This document shows, one piece after another, positions 1-10,757 of a stretch of DNA of 64,000 nt. Position numbers and translations under genes: made by a program. The DNA lies in the NCBI RefSeq assembly GCF_022370755.2, contig NZ_CP092364.2, forward strand, positions 6,200,001 to 6,264,000. Reading direction: 5' to 3'. The DNA is from Mycolicibacterium goodii (GTDB lineage Bacteria; Actinomycetota; Actinomycetes; Mycobacteriales; Mycobacteriaceae). The notes beneath the pieces are model-generated. The model was given only the letters and a program-made list of their open reading frames with translations, ran no database searches and was not told the DNA's origin. Within the stretch, counting starts at the first letter, position 1; each line of letters starts with the position of its first letter.

Positions 1-353
1 GCGAGATCGGGATCGTCGGGCGTGAACGCCGCGGCCGGACCGTTCTCGCCGCCGGCGATGACGTCGAACCCGGTGCCGGGACAGGTGTGTGCGGCGAACG
101 GGACGGACGGGTCGAGGAAGCCGGGAATCTCGTCGTCACCGCATTCGCCGCCGGCCGGGACAAGTTGCGCCGACACCGCCGCACGCGGTACCGCGTACGT
201 GGGCACGATGCGGCGCGGCTCCCAGACCAGGACCGCAGCGCAGGTGTCGACCACCGGTTCACCACCCAGGCAAGCGCGAATTCGCTTGGCAGTCGGCTGA
301 TATCGCAGGGATTCGAGGTTGGCGGCGAACAAATCCCCCATCTTGACTGCCAT
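1..353 (-). CDS. DUF427 domain protein (C-terminal part lies beyond the window)
   Basis: An open frame on the minus strand runs off the left edge with no stop. The 117 visible residues begin MAVKMGDLFAANLESLRYQP and contain LGGEPVVDTCAAVLVWEPRRIVPTYAVP split over a longer stretch, which is the usual N-terminal signature of DUF427 proteins (a small beta-rich fold of unknown biochemical role, common in actinobacteria). The start could be the ATG at 353 or the ATG at 341; neither has a clear ribosome binding site. A second, single-domain DUF427 protein lies at 13091-13462. Function is unknown; the family call rests on pattern recognition. Confidence 0.8.
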   Translation of the reverse strand, partial: MAVKMGDLFAANLESLRYQPTAKRIRACLGGEPVVDTCAAVLVWEPRRIVPTYAVPRAAVSAQLVPAGGECGDDEIPGFLDPSVPFAAHTCPGTGFDVIAGGENGPAAAFTPDDPDL

Positions 354-500
354 CGCACCATTATCGGTGGCACACCGCATTCACGCGGTAAGTCGGAGAA
401 AGCGATGACGCGGGTGGTGCGGAGATCGTCCGGCACGGCATCAGCCCCCGCCGGAGGGGGACGAGGTCCGACGGGGGCTGACGATCCTGGGTACGCAGCC

Positions 501-794
501 TTATTTCACGTCCACGTAGACGGTCTTCTGCGTGACGCCGGTGTTGAGGCTGTCGGTCCGGCTGTAGGTCGTGCCGGGACGTACCGCCACCACGACGGCC
601 TTGTCGATCGGGGTCGCACCGATCCGGTTGACGATGACGTGGTAGCCCTGGCCCTGCAACTGGCTGATGGTCTGCTGGGCGTTGCTGGTGCCGCTGGGCG
701 CCGCCTGGCTCGGAGCCGCGAGGCCGATCAGGGTCGCCGCCAGGCCACTGGCCGCCACCGTCGCAACACCGAACCTTCTCGCTGTCTTTCGCAC
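501..794 (-). CDS. Small exported protein of unknown function, 97 aa
   Basis: A typical Sec signal peptide opens the protein: basic MRKTARR, then a hydrophobic Ala/Leu/Gly stretch ending SQAAP, with predicted cleavage near residue 32. The mature part is only about 65 residues and has no cysteine, with the stretch GYHVIVNRIGATPIDKAVVV. The start is a GTG at 794 preceded by AGGATC. The signal peptide is strikingly like those of the two tiny exported proteins at 11738-11962 and 12232-12438, and all three share a promoter layout (see 875-901). The mature sequence differs from theirs. It is probably a periplasmic or cell-wall protein; no function is recognised. Confidence 0.8.
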   Translation of the reverse strand: MRKTARRFGVATVAASGLAATLIGLAAPSQAAPSGTSNAQQTISQLQGQGYHVIVNRIGATPIDKAVVVAVRPGTTYSRTDSLNTGVTQKTVYVDVK

Positions 795-874
795 TTTGGT
801 GATCCTGTTCTTCTAGGCTTGGGGTGTCTCTGTTATGTCTGGGTAAACCCGCAGTTCAGCGATTTAATTTCAGG

Positions 875-901
875 TGGCAGTAATTGATTGACGAGTGACA
901 G
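875..901 (-). promoter_or_regulatory. 21-bp-spaced direct repeat before the small exported protein at 501-794
   Basis: TGGCAG (875-880) and TGACAG (896-901) lie exactly 21 bp apart. Read in the gene direction the proximal repeat is CTGCCA, followed about 21 bp later by a -35-like CTGAAC and, 16 bp on, a -10-like CATAAC. The same arrangement precedes the genes at 11962 and 12438. This looks like a two-turn-spaced activator site; the regulator is unknown. The distal repeat overlaps the first codons of the divergent gene at 888. Confidence 0.55.
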
Positions 902-1442
902 GATTTGTGTGGAACCGGAGCGGATCGCGGCACTAGGACTGCGTCAGCGCGACGGGATCACGTGTGGCCCGGCGGTCGCGGTCGTCGCAGGTGTGATGCT
1001 CAACCCTTCTCGGCGAGAGAAGTTGCTGGGGTCACACGGGAGCCAATGGTTCTCCACCGAGCAGGTACGCGTCCACGCCGACATCAACACGATCTGGCCC
1101 CGGCGCCTGGGGACCACGCCCGCGGGCATGGCGCGAGCCCTGAGCGCACTCAGCGCATCGGCCGGTTTCCGCTACCGCTGGCGTCCGTTCCGGGGTGCGT
1201 CGGATCCGCTGACCGATGTCGTCGCCGCCCTGGTCGACGGGCGTCCGGTTGCCATGCTGGTCGGGGCGAGGGGCATACCGCGGCACTGGGTGTTGATCGT
1301 CGGCGTGTCGGGGGAGTGGTTGCAGTGTTACGAACCGTCGTCGGGGCGGGTCCTGGGGGTGCCGATCGATGCGGTGCGGCGTGCCCGGGTGACCGGTGTC
1401 GGGTTCCGCCGGCCGTTCGCATTCGTCGTGCCCGAACGATGA
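888..1442 (+). CDS. Papain-fold-like (C39-type) cysteine peptidase-like protein
   Basis: The protein is 184 aa from a TTG at 888, or 177 aa from a GTG at 909. An early RDGITCGPAVAVVA stretch places a Cys in a CGP context, and a later PRHWVLIVGVSG is followed by LQCYEPSSGRVLGVP. This Cys...His...Asp/Glu pattern is typical of the C39-like and transglutaminase-like papain fold seen in actinobacterial orphan proteins. There is no signal peptide or membrane segment. It is divergent from the small exported gene at 794 and they share the intergenic region. Whether it is an active peptidase cannot be told from the sequence. Confidence 0.65.
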   Translation: MTSDRICVEPERIAALGLRQRDGITCGPAVAVVAGVMLNPSRREKLLGSHGSQWFSTEQVRVHADINTIWPRRLGTTPAGMARALSALSASAGFRYRWRPFRGASDPLTDVVAALVDGRPVAMLVGARGIPRHWVLIVGVSGEWLQCYEPSSGRVLGVPIDAVRRARVTGVGFRRPFAFVVPER

Positions 1443-1530
1443 GTGTGCGCAAAATGCTGACGACACACCGCATTTGGGGCGGCAAACGCGCACGCTCGCG
1501 GTGCAGGGCGCCCGGGGCTACTGTCAGGGG

Positions 1531-1986
1531 ATGGCTCGGAAGTACGCGACCGCGGACACGGTGAACCTCGACGAACTGCTCGACTTCGTCCGACCGAGAC
1601 ATCGCATGGTGTTGACGACCTTTCGTGCCGACGGGACATTGCAGAGTTCACCGGTGACGGGCGGGGTGGACGACGGGGGCCGCATCGTGATCGCGAGTTA
1701 TCCGCAGCGCGCCAAGTCGGCGAACATCCGGCGAACCCCACGCGCGAGCGTCACGGTCCTGTCCGACGAGTTCGACGGACCGTACGTCCAGGTCGACGGG
1801 GACGCCGAGGTGATCGACCTGCCGGATGCGGTCGAACCCTTGGTCGAGTATTTCCGGGTCATCTCCGGTGAGCATCCGGACTGGGATGAGTATCGCCAGG
1901 CGATGGTCGATCAGGGCAAGTGCCTGATCCGGGTCACCCCGACGCGGTGGGGCCCGGTTGCCACGGGTGGTTTCCCGCCCGAGTGA
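1531..1986 (+). CDS. PPOX-class F420-dependent oxidoreductase
   Basis: A 151-residue split-beta-barrel protein of the pyridoxamine 5'-phosphate oxidase/flavin reductase-like superfamily. Diagnostic stretches are RPRHRMVLTTFRADGTLQSSP near the N-terminus and RAKSANIRRTPRASVTVLSD in the middle, as in the actinobacterial F420H2-binding PPOX group. Such proteins usually reduce small conjugated substrates or bind F420/FMN; the substrate here is unknown. The ATG at 1531 is preferred because a TACTGT -10 hexamer (1519-1524) ends six bases before it, suggesting a leaderless mRNA. Confidence 0.85.
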   Translation: MARKYATADTVNLDELLDFVRPRHRMVLTTFRADGTLQSSPVTGGVDDGGRIVIASYPQRAKSANIRRTPRASVTVLSDEFDGPYVQVDGDAEVIDLPDAVEPLVEYFRVISGEHPDWDEYRQAMVDQGKCLIRVTPTRWGPVATGGFPPE

Positions 1987-1992
1987 CGTGCA

Positions 1993-2037
1993 TTGCGCCC
2001 GATAGGTGGTCAAACTATAGTCTGGACACATGTCCAG
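1993..2037 (+). promoter_or_regulatory. Promoter and palindromic operator of the GT4 operon
   Basis: A -35 TTGCGC (1993-1998), a 17-bp spacer and a -10 TATAGT (2016-2021) are followed directly by the palindrome CTGGACA-CA-TGTCCAG (2022-2037) over the expected transcription start. Nearly the same palindrome lies at the TetR gene promoter (5856-5869). The position suits repression by that TetR protein. The leader to the ATG at 2107 is about 80 nt. Confidence 0.7.
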
Positions 2038-2106
2038 AGGTGTTGGAGTCGGCGCGTGAAGGCGTCTTTCCAGCTCAGCGCGATTCCTGCCGCCGGGTGA
2101 GCTGAT

Positions 2107-3348
2107 ATGCGCATCGCACTGCTTTCGTACCGCAGCAAGACCCACTGTGGCGGCCAAGGTGTCTACGTCCGTCACCTGAGCAGCGGTCTGGCCGAACTCG
2201 GCCACGACGTCGAGGTGTTCTCGGGCCAGCCCTACCCGGAGGGCCTGGATCCCCGCGTCACGCTCACCAAGGTGCCGAGCCTGGACCTGTACCGCGAGCC
2301 CGACCCGTTCCGCGTGCCGCATCCGAGCGAGATCCGCGACGGCATCGACGCGCTGGAACTGCTGACCATGTGGTCGGCGGGTTTCCCTGAGCCGCGCACG
2401 TTCACGATGCGTGTTGCACGGATCCTCGCGGAGCGTCGTGACGAGTTCGACGTGGTCCACGACAACCAGAGCCTGGGTACGGGCTTGCTGAAGATCGAGA
2501 AGCTCGGCCTGCCGGTCGTGGCGACCGTGCACCACCCGATCACGCGCGACAAGGTGGTCGAGGTCGCCGCCGCCAAGTGGTGGCGCAAACCGCTGGTGCG
2601 CCGGTGGTACGGCTTCGCCGAGATGCAGAAGAAGGTCGCCCGCCGGATTCCGGAGCTGCTCACGGTGTCGACGTCGTCGGCCGCCGACATCGCCGAGGAC
2701 TTCGGCGTCGCGCCCGAGCAGCTGCACATCGTGCCGCTCGGCGTGAACACCGACCTTTTCAAGCCTGCCGAACAGCGGGTGAGCGGACGCATCATCGCGA
2801 TCGCGTCGGCCGACGTGCCGCTCAAGGGGGTCAGCCACCTGCTGCACGCCGTGGCGCGGCTTCGCGTCGAACGCAACCTCGACCTGCAACTGGTGAGCAA
2901 GCTCGAACCCAACGGTCCCACCGAGAAACTCATCGCCGAGCTCGGGATCTCCGACATCGTCCACATCTCCAGCGGATTGTCCGATCAGGAGCTCGCGGGT
3001 CTGCTGGCCTCGGCCGAGGTCGCGTGTATCCCGTCGCTGTACGAGGGGTTCTCGCTGCCTGCCGTCGAGGCGATGGCCAGCGGCACCCCGATCGTCGCCA
3101 GCCGCGCAGGGGCGCTTCCCGAGGTGGTCGGCACCGACGGTTCGTGTGCGCGGCTGGTCCGCCCGGCCGACGTCGACGAGCTCACCGCGGTGCTCGGCGA
3201 ACTACTGGACTCGCCGCTGGAACGTCGTCGGCTGGGCGCGGCGGGACGCCAGCGGGCGCTCGACGTCTTCAGCTGGGAATCCGTTGCCGCACAGACAGTT
3301 GCGGTGTATGAGCGAGCGCAGGACCGGTTGGGGGTCAAGGCGTGCTGA
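2107..3348 (+). CDS. Glycosyltransferase family 4 protein
   Basis: The 413-residue protein has a GT-B fold. The N-terminal acceptor domain begins RIALLSYRSKTHCGGQGVYV (the glycine-rich GT4 loop). The C-terminal donor domain carries YEGFSLPAVEAMASGTPIVA near residues 311-330, the EX7E motif of retaining GT4 enzymes that bind UDP- or GDP-sugars. No membrane segment is seen, so it probably acts in the cytosol or at the inner membrane surface. It opens an operon: the next gene overlaps its end by 7 bp and the third starts 6 bp later. With two methyltransferases and an alpha/alpha-barrel protein nearby, it probably builds or modifies a glycoside or glycolipid; the product is unknown. Confidence 0.88.
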   Translation: MRIALLSYRSKTHCGGQGVYVRHLSSGLAELGHDVEVFSGQPYPEGLDPRVTLTKVPSLDLYREPDPFRVPHPSEIRDGIDALELLTMWSAGFPEPRTFTMRVARILAERRDEFDVVHDNQSLGTGLLKIEKLGLPVVATVHHPITRDKVVEVAAAKWWRKPLVRRWYGFAEMQKKVARRIPELLTVSTSSAADIAEDFGVAPEQLHIVPLGVNTDLFKPAEQRVSGRIIAIASADVPLKGVSHLLHAVARLRVERNLDLQLVSKLEPNGPTEKLIAELGISDIVHISSGLSDQELAGLLASAEVACIPSLYEGFSLPAVEAMASGTPIVASRAGALPEVVGTDGSCARLVRPADVDELTAVLGELLDSPLERRRLGAAGRQRALDVFSWESVAAQTVAVYERAQDRLGVKAC

Positions 3349-4064
3349 CCGTCGACTTCGACCGACTCGGCGTCGGCCCCGGCACCTCGGTGATCGATGT
3401 GGGGTGTGGTGCGGGCCGGCACACGTTCGAGGCGTTCCGTCGCGGGGCCCATGTGATCGGCTTCGACCAGAACGCGTCCGACCTCAACAGCGTCGACGAG
3501 ATGCTGCAGGCCATGGCGGAAGCCGGTGAGGCACCCGCCACCGCGAAGGGCGAGGCCGTCAAGGGTGACGCGCTCGACCTGCCGTACGACGACGCAACGT
3601 TCGACTGCGTGATCGCCTCGGAGATCCTCGAACACGTCCCCGAGGACGACCGGGCGATCTCCGAACTGGTCCGTGTGCTCAAACCCGGTGGCTCCCTTGC
3701 GATCACCGTGCCCCGCTGGCTGCCGGAGAAGATCTGCTGGCTGCTGTCGGACGAATACCACGCCAACGAGGGCGGTCACATCCGCATCTACAAGGCCGAC
3801 GAACTGCGTGACAAGGTGCTCGCGCACGGGCTGGAACTCACGCACACACACCACGAGCACGCGTTGCATTCACCGTACTGGTGGCTCAAATGCCTTGTCG
3901 GCACCGAGAAGAACGATCATCCGGCGGTCAAGGCATACCACCAGCTGCTGGTGTGGGACATGATGGGCCGTCCGTGGCTCACCAGGACCGCCGAGTCGGT
4001 GCTCAACCCGCTGATCGGCAAGAGCGTGGCGCTGTATTTCGTCAAGCCGGACGCCCGTGGGTGA
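3342..4064 (+). CDS. Class I SAM-dependent methyltransferase
   Basis: A 240-residue methyltransferase with motif I VIDVGCGAGRHTFEAF near residue 18, an acidic FDQN at the end of beta-2, GDALDLPYDDATFDCVIASE (motif II region) and LKPGGSLAITVPRW (motif III region). It resembles the Methyltransf_11 group. The GTG start at 3342 overlaps the end of the glycosyltransferase by 7 bp, so translation is probably coupled. The C-terminal half is Trp/His-rich (HHEHALHSPYWWLKCL) and may form the substrate pocket. The likely substrate is the product of the adjacent glycosyltransferase. Confidence 0.88.
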   Translation: MLTVDFDRLGVGPGTSVIDVGCGAGRHTFEAFRRGAHVIGFDQNASDLNSVDEMLQAMAEAGEAPATAKGEAVKGDALDLPYDDATFDCVIASEILEHVPEDDRAISELVRVLKPGGSLAITVPRWLPEKICWLLSDEYHANEGGHIRIYKADELRDKVLAHGLELTHTHHEHALHSPYWWLKCLVGTEKNDHPAVKAYHQLLVWDMMGRPWLTRTAESVLNPLIGKSVALYFVKPDARG

Positions 4065-4070
4065 CGCGCC

Positions 4071-6408
<2,338 letters not shown>

Positions 6409-6432
<24 letters not shown>

Positions 6433-7041
6433 GCGCGCGGTCAGGATCGCCCGCGATGCCGCGACAGCCGGTTCGTAGATCTCGCGGATGTCGTGGCCGT
6501 CCTCGACGATCAACGCGGTGAGTTCGCGTAGGCCGCCCAGCAGGATGATGGCCATCGGCCTGCTGAGCCCGTCGATCCGGGCGCGCCGGAAACCGGGGCT
6601 GTCGCTCAGTTCGATGAGCAGATCGGTGAGCGCGCCCATCGCGTCGCGCTGCAGCGGGCGGGCTTGGACGCCGATAGCGGGGAGCTCACGGATCCAGCTC
6701 AGCGTGATACTCGGCGCCGATTCGATGTGCTCGACGTAGGCGCCCACGGCCTGGCTGATCTGGTCCTGCCAGTCGGCCTCGGGATCGACGGCCGCTCGGA
6801 TGCGGTCGACGAGCGCGGTGTTGTTGGCGCGCAGCAGCTCGATGAAACACGCCTCTTTGCTGGCGAACTGGTCGTAGAACGTGCGTTTGGAGGTGCGGGC
6901 GTGGCGAACGATGTCGGCGACGGTGCTGTCGCGGTAGCCCTTGTCATGGATGGCCGCCGACAGGCCGTCGAGCAGGCGGGAACGGAACGCGTCACCGCCT
7001 GAGCCCCCCGCAGCGGCGGTGCCGGTGAGCGCGGTCGTCAT
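6409..7041 (-). CDS. TetR-family regulator next to CYP138-like P450 (Rv0135c-like)
   Basis: A 210-residue regulator with a helix-turn-helix (GYRDSTVADIVRHARTSKRT then FYDQFASKEACF) and a helical C-terminal domain. It is divergent from a cytochrome P450, the same pairing as Rv0135c/Rv0136 (cyp138) in M. tuberculosis. The ATG at 7041 follows AAGGGGGT, a good ribosome binding site. Several GGTACC-type inverted repeats fill the intergenic space (7059-7113), so it probably controls the P450 and itself. The ligand is unknown. Confidence 0.87.
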
Positions 7042-7058
7042 GCTGACCCCCTTGCGCT

Positions 7059-7113
7059 GTGTGGTACCTGGGAGTACCGTACTACACCATCAGCTGGTAC
7101 GACGCGGTACCAC
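7059..7113. promoter_or_regulatory. GGTAC-rich inverted repeats between TetR and P450 genes
   Basis: GTGTGGTAC (7059-7067) pairs with GTACTACAC (7079-7087) with one mismatch; inside it lies the perfect AGTAC-C-GTACT (7073-7083). GGTACCAC (7106-7113) repeats in inverse the GTGGTACC at 7061-7068. Such repeats in the divergent gap suggest a TetR operator. Confidence 0.5.
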
Positions 7114-7130
7114 AACGGGCTGGAGGCCAC

Positions 7131-8480
7131 ATGACCGAAGCAGTGACCGTCGCACGTCCCGCACCCGCCATCCGCGCGGCGCACCTCCCGCCGGGCCCGC
7201 CGCTGCCGAGGTTCGTTCAGGGCCTTGCCTTCTCGGCCGCGCGACGCCGGGTCGTCACTCGGTTGGCGCGCAGGTACGGCGATGTCTTCACGATGAACAT
7301 CCCGGTGTTCGGGCGCACCGTGCTGGTTGCCGACCCGCAACTGGCCAAGCAGGTGTACGCAGCCAACACCGACGATGTCGGCAACATTCAGCCGAATCTC
7401 AGCCGCATGCTGGGGCCCGGGTCGGTGTTCGCCCTCGACGGCACGGATCACCGGCGCAGGCGCAAACTGCTCACGCCGCCGTTCCACGGGCGCAGCATCA
7501 AGAACTACGAGCGGATCTTCGAAGAGGAGACCCTGCGCGAGGCGGCGTCCTGGCCTGACGGTCAGGAATTCGAGACGCTCGAGCCGATGATGCGGATCAC
7601 GCTCAACGCGATCCTGCGCACGGTGTTCGGCGCCGACGGTGAGCACCTCGACGAACTGCGCCGCATCATCCCGCCGTGGGTGACGCTCGGCTCGCGCCTG
7701 GCGGTCCTGCCGACGCCGAAGCGCAATTACGGACGCCTAACCCCGTGGGGCCGGCTCGCGGCCTACCGCGCGCAGTACGACGACGTCGTGGAACGGCTCA
7801 TCGACCGGGTCGAGGCAGACCCGGATTTCGATCAGCGCGACGACATCCTGGCACTGCTGCTGCGCAGCACCTACGAAGACGGATCATCCATGTCGCGCAA
7901 GGACATCAGCGACGAACTGTTGACGCTGCTGGCGGCCGGCCACGAGACGACGGCCTCGACCATGGGCTGGGTGTTCGAGCGCATCAGCAGGCATCCCGAG
8001 GTGCTCGAGCAGCTCGTGGCCGAGGCGGCCACCGGCGACAACGAGTACCGACAGGCCACCATCGCCGAGGTGCAGCGGGTCCGCACCGTCATCGACTTCT
8101 CCGGTCGCCACGTGTATGCGCCGTCATTCCAGTTGGGCCAGTGGACGATTCCGCGCGGCTACTCGATCATGGTGGCGATCGCGCACATCCAGGAGCGCGA
8201 GGAGGAGTTCGCGGACCCGCACCGGTTCGACCCGCAGCGGTTCGTCGGGAACCGGCCCGGTCCTGGCTGGATCCCCTACGGTGGCGGCACCCGCCGCTGC
8301 GTGGGCGCTGTCTTCGCGAACATCGAGATGGACGTCGTACTGCGGACGGTGTTGCGCCACTTCGTCATCGAGCCCACGACCGCACCCGACGAGAAGGTGC
8401 ACCCCCGCGGGGTGGCGTACACCCCGGCGTCGGGTGGCCGGGTCGTGATGCGGCGCCGCCGCGAACCGCTGGGCGTCTGA
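7131..8480 (+). CDS. cyp138: Cytochrome P450, CYP138-like
   Basis: A 449-residue soluble P450. The I-helix oxygen-binding motif AAGHETTAS lies near residue 266, a K-helix EVQR (ExxR) follows, and the heme-thiolate loop is IPYGGGTRRCVGAVFA with the Cys near residue 389. The ATG at 7131 is preferred because GGAGG lies five bases before it. The context (TetR upstream, msrA, SnoaL-like and epimerase genes downstream) matches that of cyp138 in M. tuberculosis. The substrate is unknown; a lipid or steroid-like substrate would suit the KstR-type site at 9149. It converges on msrA with a 4-bp gap and no terminator. Confidence 0.87.
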   Translation: MTEAVTVARPAPAIRAAHLPPGPPLPRFVQGLAFSAARRRVVTRLARRYGDVFTMNIPVFGRTVLVADPQLAKQVYAANTDDVGNIQPNLSRMLGPGSVFALDGTDHRRRRKLLTPPFHGRSIKNYERIFEEETLREAASWPDGQEFETLEPMMRITLNAILRTVFGADGEHLDELRRIIPPWVTLGSRLAVLPTPKRNYGRLTPWGRLAAYRAQYDDVVERLIDRVEADPDFDQRDDILALLLRSTYEDGSSMSRKDISDELLTLLAAGHETTASTMGWVFERISRHPEVLEQLVAEAATGDNEYRQATIAEVQRVRTVIDFSGRHVYAPSFQLGQWTIPRGYSIMVAIAHIQEREEEFADPHRFDPQRFVGNRPGPGWIPYGGGTRRCVGAVFANIEMDVVLRTVLRHFVIEPTTAPDEKVHPRGVAYTPASGGRVVMRRRREPLGV

Positions 8481-8484
8481 GGCT

Positions 8485-9000
8485 TTACTGGCTCGCGGTC
8501 TGGCGGCGCGGCAGTTTCCAGCCAGGCCGCGGGAAGTGGCAGGTGTAGCCGTTGGGGTACTTCACCAGGTAGTCCTGGTGCTCGGGTTCGGCCTCCCAGA
8601 AGTCGCCCGCCGGGGTCACTTCGGTGACCACCTTGCCCGGCCACAACCCGGAAGCGTCGACGTCGGCGATGGTGTCAAGGGCGACCCGCTTCTGCTCCTC
8701 GTCGAGGTAGAAGATCGCCGAGCGGTAGCTCGAGCCGACGTCGTTGCCCTGCCGGTCCTTGGTGGTCGGGTCGTGGATCTGGAAGAAGAACTCCAGCAGG
8801 TCGCGGTAGCTGGTCTGCGCCGGGTCGTAGACGATTTCGACCGCCTCGGCGTGACCGGGATGATTGCGGTACGTCGGATGATCGTTGGTGCCGCCGGTGT
8901 AGCCGACCCGGGTGGAGACCACACCTGGTTGCCTGCGGATCAGATCCTGCATACCCCAGAAGCAGCCGCCGGCGAGGATTGCCGTGGAGTGAGTGCTCAT
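8485..9000 (-). CDS. msrA: Peptide-methionine (S)-S-oxide reductase MsrA
   Basis: The 171-residue enzyme reduces the S-epimer of methionine sulfoxide in proteins, drawing electrons from thioredoxin. The catalytic Cys lies in [17 protein letters not shown] near residue 13, followed by VGYTGG and [12 protein letters not shown], all family hallmarks; [13 protein letters not shown] near the C-terminus carries a possible resolving Cys. Length is normal for the short actinobacterial MsrA. It is a cytosolic repair enzyme. The gap to the divergent SnoaL-like gene contains a KstR-like palindrome (9149-9166). Confidence 0.95.
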   Translation of the reverse strand: MSTHSTAILAGGCFWGMQDLIRRQPGVVSTRVGYTGGTNDHPTYRNHPGHAEAVEIVYDPAQTSYRDLLEFFFQIHDPTTKDRQGNDVGSSYRSAIFYLDEEQKRVALDTIADVDASGLWPGKVVTEVTPAGDFWEAEPEHQDYLVKYPNGYTCHFPRPGWKLPRRQTASQ

Positions 9001-9148
9001 AGTCGTTCGTTCCTTCCGTCGGGCGCGCCCAATCCATGCTGCCAGAGCCGGTCGGCTCGCGGCATTACCGTGGGGCGCATGCGCCTGCTGGTGGTAACCC
9101 CAGCGCTGACCGGTTTACTCCTGGCAAGTGAGGGTCTCGACAAACTTC

Positions 9149-9166
9149 ACTAGAACGTGTTCTAGT
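9149..9166. promoter_or_regulatory. KstR-type palindrome before the SnoaL/epimerase pair
   Basis: ACTAGAAC-GT-GTTCTAGT has perfect 8-bp arms and fits the known KstR consensus TnnAACnnGTTnnA at every fixed base. KstR represses cholesterol and fatty-acid catabolism genes in mycobacteria. The site ends 6 bp before the ATG at 9173, so it could block transcription of that operon; its effect on msrA is unclear. Confidence 0.7.
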
Positions 9167-9172
9167 TCTGGC

Positions 9173-9673
9173 ATGAGCAGGTTCAGTCGCGACGAACTCA
9201 CGGCGGCGTTCGACCGATTCGAGGCGACGGTGGACACCGCGGCCCGCACCAAGGACTGGGACGTCTGGGTGGGGCACTACACCCCCGATGTCGACTACAT
9301 CGAGCACGCCGCCGGCACCATGAAAGGCCGCGAAGAGGTGCGCGCCTGGATCTGGAAGACCATGACCAGCTTCCCCGGAAACCACATGACGTCGTTCCCG
9401 TCACTGTGGACCGTGATCGACGAAACGACCGGTCGGGTCATCTGCGAACTCGACAACCCCATGGTCGATCCCGGTGACGGCACCATCATCAGCGCCACCA
9501 ACATCTCGATCCTCACCTACGCCGGCGACGGCCTGTGGAGCAGGCAGGAAGACGTGTACAACCCGTTGCGCTTCGCCGCCGCGGCGATGAAATGGTGCCG
9601 CAAGGCCGCCGAACTCGGAACGCTGACCGACGAGGCTGCGGCATGGATGGCCAAGATGGGGGACCGCCGGTGA
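9173..9673 (+). CDS. SnoaL-like (NTF2-fold) domain protein, Rv0138-like
   Basis: A 166-residue alpha+beta cone protein. ELTAAFDRFEATVDTAARTK leads into WDVWVGHYTPDVDYIEHAAG and MKGREEVRAWIWKTMTSFPG, the usual NTF2/SnoaL layout with an acidic and His-containing pocket. Relatives act as ketosteroid isomerases, dehydratases or polyketide cyclases, but the reaction here is not known. The ATG at 9173 lies just after a KstR-type operator. Its TGA overlaps the GTG of the following epimerase (GTGA), so the two are coupled and probably work on the same substrate. Confidence 0.82.
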   Translation: MSRFSRDELTAAFDRFEATVDTAARTKDWDVWVGHYTPDVDYIEHAAGTMKGREEVRAWIWKTMTSFPGNHMTSFPSLWTVIDETTGRVICELDNPMVDPGDGTIISATNISILTYAGDGLWSRQEDVYNPLRFAAAAMKWCRKAAELGTLTDEAAAWMAKMGDRR

Positions 9674-10695
9674 GTACCGCACTGGTCATCGGCGCCAACG
9701 GATTTCTGGGCTCACATGTGCTGCGTCAGTTGGTCGCCGCTGACGACGGATCCGAGATCCGGGCGATGGTGCGGCCCGGCGCCAACACCGTCGGCATCGA
9801 CGACCTGGACGTCACCCGGTTCACGGGCGACATCTTCGACGCAGACGTGCTGCGCGCGGCCATGTCCGGTTGCGACGCCGTGTACTACTGCGTCGTCGAC
9901 ACCAGGGGTTGGCTGCGCGATCCGGCCCCGCTGTTCCGGACCAATGTCGAGGGCACGCGCCACGTCCTCGACATCGCGCTCGAACCCGAGATTGCTGCGG
10001 GTTTGCGGAAGTTCGTCTACACCAGCAGCTACGTCACGGTCGGCCGCCGCCGCGGTCGTCGCGCCACCGAGGACGACATGATCGACCTTCGCCGTGTCAC
10101 ACCGTATGTGCGTTCACGCGTGCAGGCCGAGGAACTCGTCCTGCGATACGCCACCGAGCGCGGTCTGCCCGCGGTCGCGATGTGCGTGTCGACGACCTAC
10201 GGCAGCGGCGACTGGGGTCGCACACCGCACGGCGCGATCATCGCGGGCGCAGCATTCGGCAAGCTGCCGTTCGTGATGAGTGGCATCGAACTGGAAGCCG
10301 TCGGTGTCGACGACGCCGCACGGGCCCTCATCCTCGCCGCGGACAAAGGCAGGGTGGGCGAGCGGTACCTGATCTCCGAGAAACTCATCGGGAACGCCGA
10401 GGTCGTCAGAATCGCCGCCGAGGCCGCAGGCGTCGCTGCGCCGCGCCGGTCGATACCGCTGCCGCTGTCCTACCTGTTGGCGGCGATGGGCACGGTGAAG
10501 GGGAGGCTACGCGGGACCGACGAGCGGTTGTCGCTGCAGTCGTTGCGGCTCATGCGTGCCGAGTGCGAACTCGACCACTCGAAAGCGGTACGCGAACTCG
10601 GTTGGCGGCCAAGGCCTGTCGAGGAATCGATCGCCGAGGCCGCCAAGTTCTGGGTGGGCCTGCGTGCGGCACAACCGGCACGCCGACGCGACTGA
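9670..10695 (+). CDS. NAD(P)-dependent epimerase/short-chain dehydrogenase, Rv0139-like
   Basis: The 341-residue extended SDR has the Rossmann motif VIGANGFLGSH at its N-terminus, FTGDIFDADVL and FVYTSSYVTVG after beta-5. At the active site the usual YxxxK reads YVRSR (in TPYVRSRVQAEE), so the catalytic lysine position holds arginine; this may be a real divergence. The C-terminal half resembles dihydroflavonol reductase/3-beta-hydroxysteroid dehydrogenase relatives. It overlaps the SnoaL gene by four bases and lies in a KstR-box operon, which favours a steroid or lipid ketone/alcohol substrate. Confidence 0.83.
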   Translation: MSTALVIGANGFLGSHVLRQLVAADDGSEIRAMVRPGANTVGIDDLDVTRFTGDIFDADVLRAAMSGCDAVYYCVVDTRGWLRDPAPLFRTNVEGTRHVLDIALEPEIAAGLRKFVYTSSYVTVGRRRGRRATEDDMIDLRRVTPYVRSRVQAEELVLRYATERGLPAVAMCVSTTYGSGDWGRTPHGAIIAGAAFGKLPFVMSGIELEAVGVDDAARALILAADKGRVGERYLISEKLIGNAEVVRIAAEAAGVAAPRRSIPLPLSYLLAAMGTVKGRLRGTDERLSLQSLRLMRAECELDHSKAVRELGWRPRPVEESIAEAAKFWVGLRAAQPARRRD

Positions 10696-10757
10696 ACGCC
10701 ACGCCGGACAGTGTTGAGCCCCGGTGCGCCGGTGAATCTCCGAACTAGCCTCGGGGC

